A DNA stretch of 64,000 nucleotides from the NCBI RefSeq assembly GCF_964340395.1, contig NC_135552.1, positions 19,073,681 through 19,137,680 on the forward strand, written 5' to 3'. This document shows, in pieces, positions 58,919 through 64,000 of this stretch. Made by a program: the position numbers and the translations under genes. Origin of the DNA: Glandiceps talaboti. Lineage: Eukaryota; Hemichordata; Enteropneusta; Spengelidae. How positions within the stretch are numbered: position 1 is the stretch's first letter; the number at the start of each line of letters is the position of its first letter. The notes below the pieces were generated by a model. It was not told the DNA's origin and ran no database searches. It was given only the letters and a program-made list of their open reading frames with translations.

Positions 58919-61900
58919 TGCTACGGCTCTAAATGCAAAAAAAACCCACAACGGATATATAAACTTAGTCTGTATTCTATCAAAACTATTATCAATTTTG
59001 TTGATGACTTATAAATGAGATTGTATTCATCGGACTACTAAAATTGTTCACAAGTAATTCATTGTCATTTCTTCTTTGAATTATATTTCAAGTGTCAAAT
59101 AAATCATAATTATAAAAATCAGCCTTAGGTGAGCTGTTTCAACAGGGGAATAATTAAAAAGAGAAGGGAATTTGACTTTTTGGGGCAAATTACATTGTCA
59201 TTTTGTGGTCATGTTTATACTTTTCTGAGCTTCATATTTTTGTTTACAACAAGATCTAACAGGTTAAAACAACTACTTGGTATATGCCTTCATGTATACG
59301 TGTCTAACTGAAAATCGCTTGGTGTTCGTGTCAATATAAATGGTTGTGCCGCGGCATACGCTTCCAAGTGAAAGTCATTTTGTATACGAGCTCAACGAAT
59401 GAAAGTCTATCGGTATATATACGTATGTAAGGGGTCGTTACTTGGATGTGTGTTTCAGTGGTAGTGACTCAGTATAAGTGCTCATTTAGTGGTGCCACTT
59501 GTATCACTTTCATCATATTTTTAAATTAGTAAGGTCTGTTATTTCAAAGGTCCAATGGAAAGTTTTTCGGATAGAATCGTTCAAAGGATGAATTTTGCAG
59601 GACAAATAACCACTACAGAGTTGTATCTTTCTAATTGCCTGTTTGATATTTATCATAATCTAGTGATTTGCCATCTAAATCAATATAAACTAAAAGACAG
59701 TGAGAACGGCGGATTAACTTTAGATAATAGCGCCATTACTTTTTTATTCCAAAAGTATGGCTGGTGTAGGGCAAAACGTCTCTTTGGTCAAGATTTTTTC
59801 GGCCTTCCATTAACCATGTAATGGAATACATAAGCAAACTGTAGATGGGGATAACAGACAAGTGGGATAGCAGATGTAATAGCAAGGCTGTCTTAGAATG
59901 AAGAAGACACACACAGTGCAATTCGTAGTATTTCACCCCTTGTAGCATTCTAACCCTTAAAAGGTTTAGTTTCTCTATGATATTCATCAGTTATTAACAT
60001 TAGATAAGCGCAAGGTGTATTGCACAGTATCAAGCAGAAGTGTGATGAAAATATTGTTTTTTCTGCACAGCAGATATACTGACACTGTAACTGTTACAAT
60101 ATCACGATTACGTTACTACGATAGTCAGTATCACGCCTTCCCCGTTTAGGACTAAATATCAAAACTCGGTGTGCGTGCGCTGCTAGAAATAGGTGAAACT
60201 TTATGGAACGATTTTGTGGTCATCAGTATATCTATAAATTATTATATATTGACCTTGGATAGGAAAAGGGCAGAACATACATTTTACGTTCGTTCAAAAC
60301 AAAAGTTGACGTTCCTCACTGTATAGTGGGGACCATTTCCATCAACAGCTGTTTACGGACGTACACGGAGAGGTCATCATTTTGTCATATAAACGCAGTG
60401 ACGTCGCACGTTCAAGTTACTAGTATAGATGAACTTACAGACATTGGTACATATCAGAAGAGAAAAGCAGCACGTATAGTATACCACTAGTCTTTGCTAG
60501 TATATTCTAGAAGTTGCAAAGGACATGCTCAAGCGACGACGTCACAAACGGGTACAGTATTTTAGATATCACTTATCAATTGTGTATCCGGCTGCTTATA
60601 AAAGATGATAAACTATGAGAATTGACCATATTGAGTGGGGACAATTTGACATTTAAATGAAACTCCATACGTATTTTCACCCAATTTGTTTTCATGCCTG
60701 GTCCAGCAGCAGTATGGATGACATCACACATACACTACTGGACATGCAACACATTATTAGCAATTGATGTTAGTCTCATACGTATTCTTTTCGCCAAGCT
60801 TCTTCTAATCAATCCATACTTCTTAATATTCTAACTAACTAACAAACAAACAAACAAACAAACAAACAAACAAACGTACACATAGACAAAAAGAGGTATA
60901 AAGAACTACATTCTTTGGACAGTATTGCGAAATATAGCGAAATTAGCAATACACTAGTGGGTAAATATGTAGTAGCCTTGAAAGCTAGAAAATTGAAATA
61001 GAATCTGTTTCCCATATAACCGCTAATGAAAACATTTAATTATGGATTCATCATATGGCCTGATAGCGATTTAAATAATAGTCCCATTACGACTTTGTCT
61101 CTGTCCTTGTGTATTCGACCAATCAGATTCTCTGGAGGAATGGCATGGAATTACTGACGGTTTTGAAAACCCTCAGTAGACGTGACGGAAGAGAGAAAAT
61201 TCAAAAATGAGAAGGTCAGTTGGAATTGTGGAAATATGTTAGTAGCGTTATTCCTTTAAGTCTACAGTTAGGCTATGATGATACAAAACGTTAATCAAAA
61301 TTTGCACGGCAATGTCTGAAAGTTGTCTTTCTAGGACACCTACTCACTCTAGTTTGAAATCAGTTGTGGATAATGTCAGTACATGGTCAGCCAATTAAAT
61401 GATATACTTCCCAAAACAGTTCGGGAATATAAATCGCAAAACTGGTTATCAGATGGAATTGGAATATTTGTATACGTATGTACCCATCGTTTCTGTATTC
61501 AATTTGTGTAATGTAGTTTTGATAGATAGTGTTAGGATGAGTACAACTGACAGGGCAAAAAAGAGCATTGACCTTGCCCACACTTGAAACAGTTGTTTTG
61601 AGCCCATGATTTATATCTCCGGATCGTATAGATGAAGAAAATACATTCAAATATTGGCGTATATTTTGCAAGACAAATTATACAAAATTTCTTATCGTTC
61701 GATATATTTATAGGCATTTTTAACCTACAAACGTCGACCAGCCCCTCGTCAAGGTATAACATGTGGAGTTATCCCATGGCGTTATCTCTGTGACATGTAT
61801 AAATGAATAACTGACGTTACAGTTTTGCCATGTTATTCCTGTTTTTGCTTTGCATGGTAGACAAGGTAGGTGAATATTGATCACATATTTGCAATCATAA

Positions 61901-62419
61901 CGTAGGAATAGAGTTTATTTGTGTTTTGAAACGACATGTTTGTTAGTGTGAAACTCTCACTGAATATCAACGGCTATGAGTGGCGGTATGTAGTCTGTGG
62001 TTATCGTACTCAAAGAAGAAATACGAAAGAAATATGATTTGGAGAATGATAGACACACAATCGACAGTCGCACTACAAATGGTAAATTACCTGACGTTGG
62101 AAAAGTGTAGTTGATATTGTCAAGCTGCCCGAACTGCAACTGAAAAGGTTTTTGTAAAATATAAATGACTTATTCGTAATGTCGTACATCCTGAGCAATA
62201 CGGATCATCTGTGGGTAAATATCCAATTATTGGTATTTTAACAATTTTCAGTTCATATATTGCTGGTTACTAGACGGGAATATAAACTCTAGATACAGCT
62301 AGTGCAGGTTAAATGACTACATTTGTTTCAATAAACCCATGATGAAACACTTGACAGAAGACGTGATTTGACTGAATAAATCATATCAGTACCATACTAT
62401 TCGTTCCCCGATTTTAGGA
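58919..62419. other. Spacer between the two amylase genes
   Basis: Holds the 3' UTR of copy 1 (candidate AATAAA at about 59099) and the promoter of copy 2. No other exon is supported. An (AACA)n run lies at 60838-60875. Confidence 0.5.
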
Positions 62420-63174
62420 TGAAGTTACTCGCATTTTGTGTGTTGCTATTGGCAACCACTGCATGGGGTCAATGGAATGAGAACATGAAAAACAATCGTG
62501 CTGCTCTTGTACATTTATTTGAATGGAAATGGTCTGACGTTGCAAAAGAATGTGAAAAGTAAGTTAAATCTCCCAATATACTACATGTAACAACTAAAAA
62601 GATGGAGATTCAGCAGATCTCGCGAGAACTAGACAACAATAAACCGTTTGTTTGCTTAATCATAAATGAGTCTATTAAATGTATTGTCGTTTTCTAATGG
62701 CTGTGAATGGTTGTGGGTTCGTACAATATAATATCACCATATATTTGTTGATATATACCCCAATGATAGTCATGAAAGACTTAAGCAAGATTATAGAAGT
62801 TCTTCACGTTTACATGATCACTGACACACTTAGGAACTTGGCACATTAATCCGGCAAAAGTGTTTCGTCTCAGTAAGATACACATTTGCAAACAAAAACA
62901 AAATTGGCAATTTGATGTTAATTTTCATATTTTCGTATGACAATAATTAGCGTTCTCGGTCCATGGGAATATGGTGGTGTGCAGGTGTCTCCTCCAAATG
63001 AACATCGTGAAGTACCAGGTCGTCCGTGGTGGGAGAGATATCAACCAGTTGGCTATCAACTCGTCAGTAGAAGTGGTGATAGGAATGCATTTATTGATAT
63101 GGTGAACAGATGTAATGATAAAGGTGTTAATATCTACACGGACATAGTTATCAATCATATGTGTGGCACTGGAG
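62420..63174 (+). CDS. Alpha-amylase, copy 2 (first two exons; truncated by window end)
   Basis: Exon 1 (62420-62558) encodes signal peptide [17 protein letters not shown] and [20 protein letters not shown]; exon 2 (62951-63174) encodes [34 protein letters not shown] and [14 protein letters not shown], the last closer to canonical amylases than copy 1 (NHMCG kept). Donors GTAAGT and GTAGGT are strong, and the phase-1 end of exon 2 matches the phase of exon 3 in copy 1. TTTTAG precedes the ATG by one base, again suggesting a non-coding 5' exon. The catalytic exons lie beyond 64000, so activity cannot be judged. Confidence 0.93.
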
Positions 63175-63499
63175 GTAGGTTATCACCAACTATGACATCA
63201 GTTTTAGACCCCTCCCCCACCAGAACTATTACAATGGGTTCTTCCGTCGGTGCGTGCGTCCGCAATACACCATTTCTCTGACATGCAACATTCGATTTCA
63301 TTCAAATTTGGCACACAAGTGACATATTACATTGTATATGGGATAAAGTCACGTCACTTTATAAACGTGTTGAGGAAAAATGTACACTCAGTCTCTGTCC
63401 TATAAAATTATAAGTAGTTGTCATTTTAGGAGTCACCCTTCCAAGAGCTAAACTCCTCACACTACTGAAAGTGTAGAAAAATCCATGATGTTGCACTTC

Positions 63500-64000
63500 A
63501 TTTGTTTTGTGATATGCAAATCCCACTAAATGGCGGCCATATTTGTTGTCAAAATATCAATATTTACTGCATAACTCAAAAACAATAACACAGAGACTCC
63601 GTTTAAGTGACACGCCCTATAGTATCAATTGCACACTTTCTTTTAAAAACATTGAACTTTGACCTTGACCTTCGGGTTCAATTATCAAAATCGATCTAAT
63701 TCTTGGAGAAGCTTTGCGAATTTTAAATGTGGCTAATTTCTTTTTAATCGTGTGCACTTTTTACTGCAAAACTCAAAAACTATAATACATATATATTTCA
63801 TTCAAGTCTCTACACTACCCTTATTATCAAGTGCAAACTCTATGTCAAGACTTTGACCTTGATCTTCAGGATAAATTATCAAAATTGTAATCTTTGACCT
63901 TCAGGGTCAATTACATTTTAGAAATGGTCATTATGTGTATATTTGCAAAATTATCTGCACCATTAAACCTTTATTCACATACATTTAATAACTTGGTGTG
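63500..64000. repeat. Diverged ~195-bp tandem repeat with TTGACCTTGA motifs
   Basis: The order TTACTGCAWAACTCAAAAAC, a CAAGTGCAAA-like segment, then TTTGACCTTGAYCTTC and AATTATCAAAAT occurs at about 63565-63690 and again at 63755-63885, with a partial third TTTGACCTTCAGGGTCAATT at 63895. It lies in the intron after exon 2 of amylase copy 2. Confidence 0.6.

Overview
This is a 64-kb window of an animal nuclear genome. Genes are split by GT-AG introns, intergenic and intronic DNA is AT-rich and full of tandem repeats, non-LTR retrotransposon tails and foldback (MITE-like) elements, and the gene set (BARD1, EFTUD2/SNU114, RPL36A/eL42, a membrane retinol/steroid dehydrogenase family, animal alpha-amylases, a SNAG zinc-finger factor) is metazoan. 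The repeat style and compact introns suggest an invertebrate deuterostome (hemichordate or cephalochordate type) or a lophotrochozoan. I cannot fix the species from sequence alone.

Layout. 1-7200: two tandem minus-strand copies of a membrane-anchored short-chain dehydrogenase; the left copy shows only exon 1, the right copy is complete in four exons and carries a ~1.5-kb minisatellite of about seventy 21-bp units in its last intron. 8002-13531 (+): BARD1 from the second half of its RING domain to its stop; the exon with the first half of the RING is not visible. 15944-16017 (+): tRNA-Thr(AGT). 18204-33595 (-): EFTUD2, the U5 snRNP GTPase, complete in 24 coding exons (973 residues deduced), with MITEs, a LINE tail and a G-rich tandem array in its introns. 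37071-39355 (-): a two-exon SNAG plus six C2H2 finger repressor whose fingers look Fez-like at the front and Gfi-like at the end. 40000-42609: a LINE 3' end split by a 1,953-bp foldback transposon with ~0.5-kb inverted arms and a 6-bp target duplication; deleting element and one duplication restores the LINE reading frame exactly. 43936-47287 (+): RPL36A in five exons, the first ending right after the ATG, with a TOP-like start. 50722-52097 (-): uncertain Cys-rich exons. 52228-53831 (+): a secreted Cys-rich protein with a weak IL-17 flavour. 56135-58918 (+): a divergent alpha-amylase with full catalytic triad but altered chloride site. 62420-63174 (+): start of a second amylase, cut by the window end.

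The genes do not form a pathway. BARD1 (DNA repair), EFTUD2 (splicing) and RPL36A (translation) are housekeeping genes; the SDR pair and the amylase pair are local tandem families, and the amylase pair shows a gene-conversion-like near identity confined to exon 2. The most unusual items are the foldback transposon nested in the LINE, the 21-bp minisatellite with higher-order structure, the hybrid SNAG/Fez/Gfi finger protein and the divergent amylase.
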